From the NCBI GenBank assembly GCA_027257055.1, contig JAPVLO010000182.1, forward strand, positions 5,580,001 through 5,644,000: a DNA stretch of 64,000 nt. The letters are read 5' to 3'. Positions 63,375 to 64,000 of this stretch are shown here, in pieces. This DNA comes from Cephalopachus bancanus (lineage: Eukaryota; Chordata; Mammalia; Primates; Tarsiidae). The stretch's first letter is position 1. Each line of letters opens with the position of its first letter. The notes under the pieces were generated by a model that was not told the origin of the DNA, did no database searches, and worked only from the letters and a program-made list of their open reading frames with translations. The position numbers and the translations under genes were made by a program.

Positions 63375-64000
63375 AAAGTGGGAAAAATATATGAATAGAC
63401 ACTTCTCAAGAGAAGACATATGAGCAGCCAATAGATACATGAAAAAATGCTCAGTCTCACTAATCATCAAAGAAATGCAAATTAAAACCACACTGAGATA
63501 CCACCTAACTCCAGTCTGGATGGCCATCATCAATAACTCCAAAAACAACAGATGCTGGAGAGAATGAGGGGAAAAGGGAACACTTCTGTACGGTTGGTAG
63601 AAGTATAAACTAGTACAATCTCTTTGAAAAACAGTGTGGTGATTCCTAAAAGATATAAAAATCGACCCTCCATAGGATCCAGCAATTTCCTTCTGGAAAT
63701 ACACCCAGAGGAACACAAATCATTCTGTGAAAAAGATACCTGCACAACCATGTTTACTGCAGCATTATTCACAATAGCAAAAACATGAAACCAACCCTGC
63801 TACTCATTGAAAGTGGACCTGGATAAAACAAATGTGGTACACATACATGATGGAATATTATGCAGCCATAAAGGACAAAATTATGGACTTCACAGCAACT
63901 CGGATGGATTTGGAGTCTATCATACTCAGTGATCTATCACACAAAGAACTGAGTACCACATGGTCTCACTCACAAGCAAACCCTGAACATTTATCACATA

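Larger units (their letters stand above)
54675..64000 (+). mobile_element. Long L1 element, split by a piggyBac, running off the window
   Basis: The 5' UTR (54,675-56,350) has a (TG)n tract and a pyrimidine-rich tract. ORF1 remnant at 56,560-57,080 (MKQTFHEVIQENVPHLAREI). ORF2 starts about 57,170, stops at 57,793 and resumes at 60,536 in the same order as in the 41-48 kb L1. RT remnants follow ([20 protein letters not shown] at 61,217; [13 protein letters not shown] at 61,668), then WCWENW at 62,690. Two Alus lie in the 3' half. The 3' end is beyond the window. Confidence 0.85.

Overview
This window looks like primate genomic DNA from a haplorrhine that is probably not an anthropoid; tarsier is my best guess at moderate confidence. 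The reasons are dimeric Alu elements with an AluJ-like body but lineage-specific changes I do not know from human subfamilies, primate-style L1s, and ancient mammalian repeats (L2, MIR, hAT relics, a CR1/L3-like LINE). No bacterial or viral gene set is present.

The one host gene I recognise is SYCP1, the transverse-filament protein of the synaptonemal complex. It lies on the minus strand between about 1,986 and 36,658. Nine consecutive internal exons can be placed to the base, from high to low coordinate: 36,565-36,658; 35,584-35,768; 34,153-34,220; 17,003-17,064; 9,433-9,537; 8,052-8,155; 6,534-6,651; 5,662-5,732; 1,986-2,067. Reading phases agree across every junction and together they encode about 295 residues of the central coiled coil. 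Two oddities stand out: a one-base deletion in the most 5' exon, and an apparent GC-AG intron after the 5,662-5,732 exon. The 5' and 3' parts of the gene were not found and should lie outside the window. A 47-bp diverged copy of part of one exon sits about 2 kb upstream.

Region by region: 1-11 kb holds 3' SYCP1 exons, L2, a complete MER1-like hAT, Alus and a CR1/L3-like LINE. 11-15 kb is an old L1/HAL1 carrying an Alu. 15-20 kb holds L2, MIR, hAT and Alus around one exon. 20-21.2 kb is the C-terminal half of a piggyBac transposase. 21.3-28.8 kb is L1, including a long element that carries a mariner in its 5' UTR, itself split by an Alu. 28.8-34 kb holds L2 and an Alu cluster. 34-37.9 kb holds the three 5'-most exons found here. 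38-41 kb is old L1/HAL1. 41.2-48.6 kb is a nearly full-length L1 with a GC-rich minisatellite-like 5' region. 48.6-50.8 kb is mostly unassigned. 50.8-54.7 kb is a 3'-interrupted L1, followed by another L1 (54.7 kb to the window end) split by a piggyBac at a TTAA site. That piggyBac contains a truncated L1 and an Alu.

All sizeable L1 copies lie on the plus strand, antisense to SYCP1. The most unusual material is the nested transposon stratigraphy (piggyBac, mariner, L1, Alu), the L1 5' tandem array, and an Alu family with an altered A-box region, a 5-base deletion and a palindromic right arm. Repeat names come from memory of consensus sequences and are approximate.
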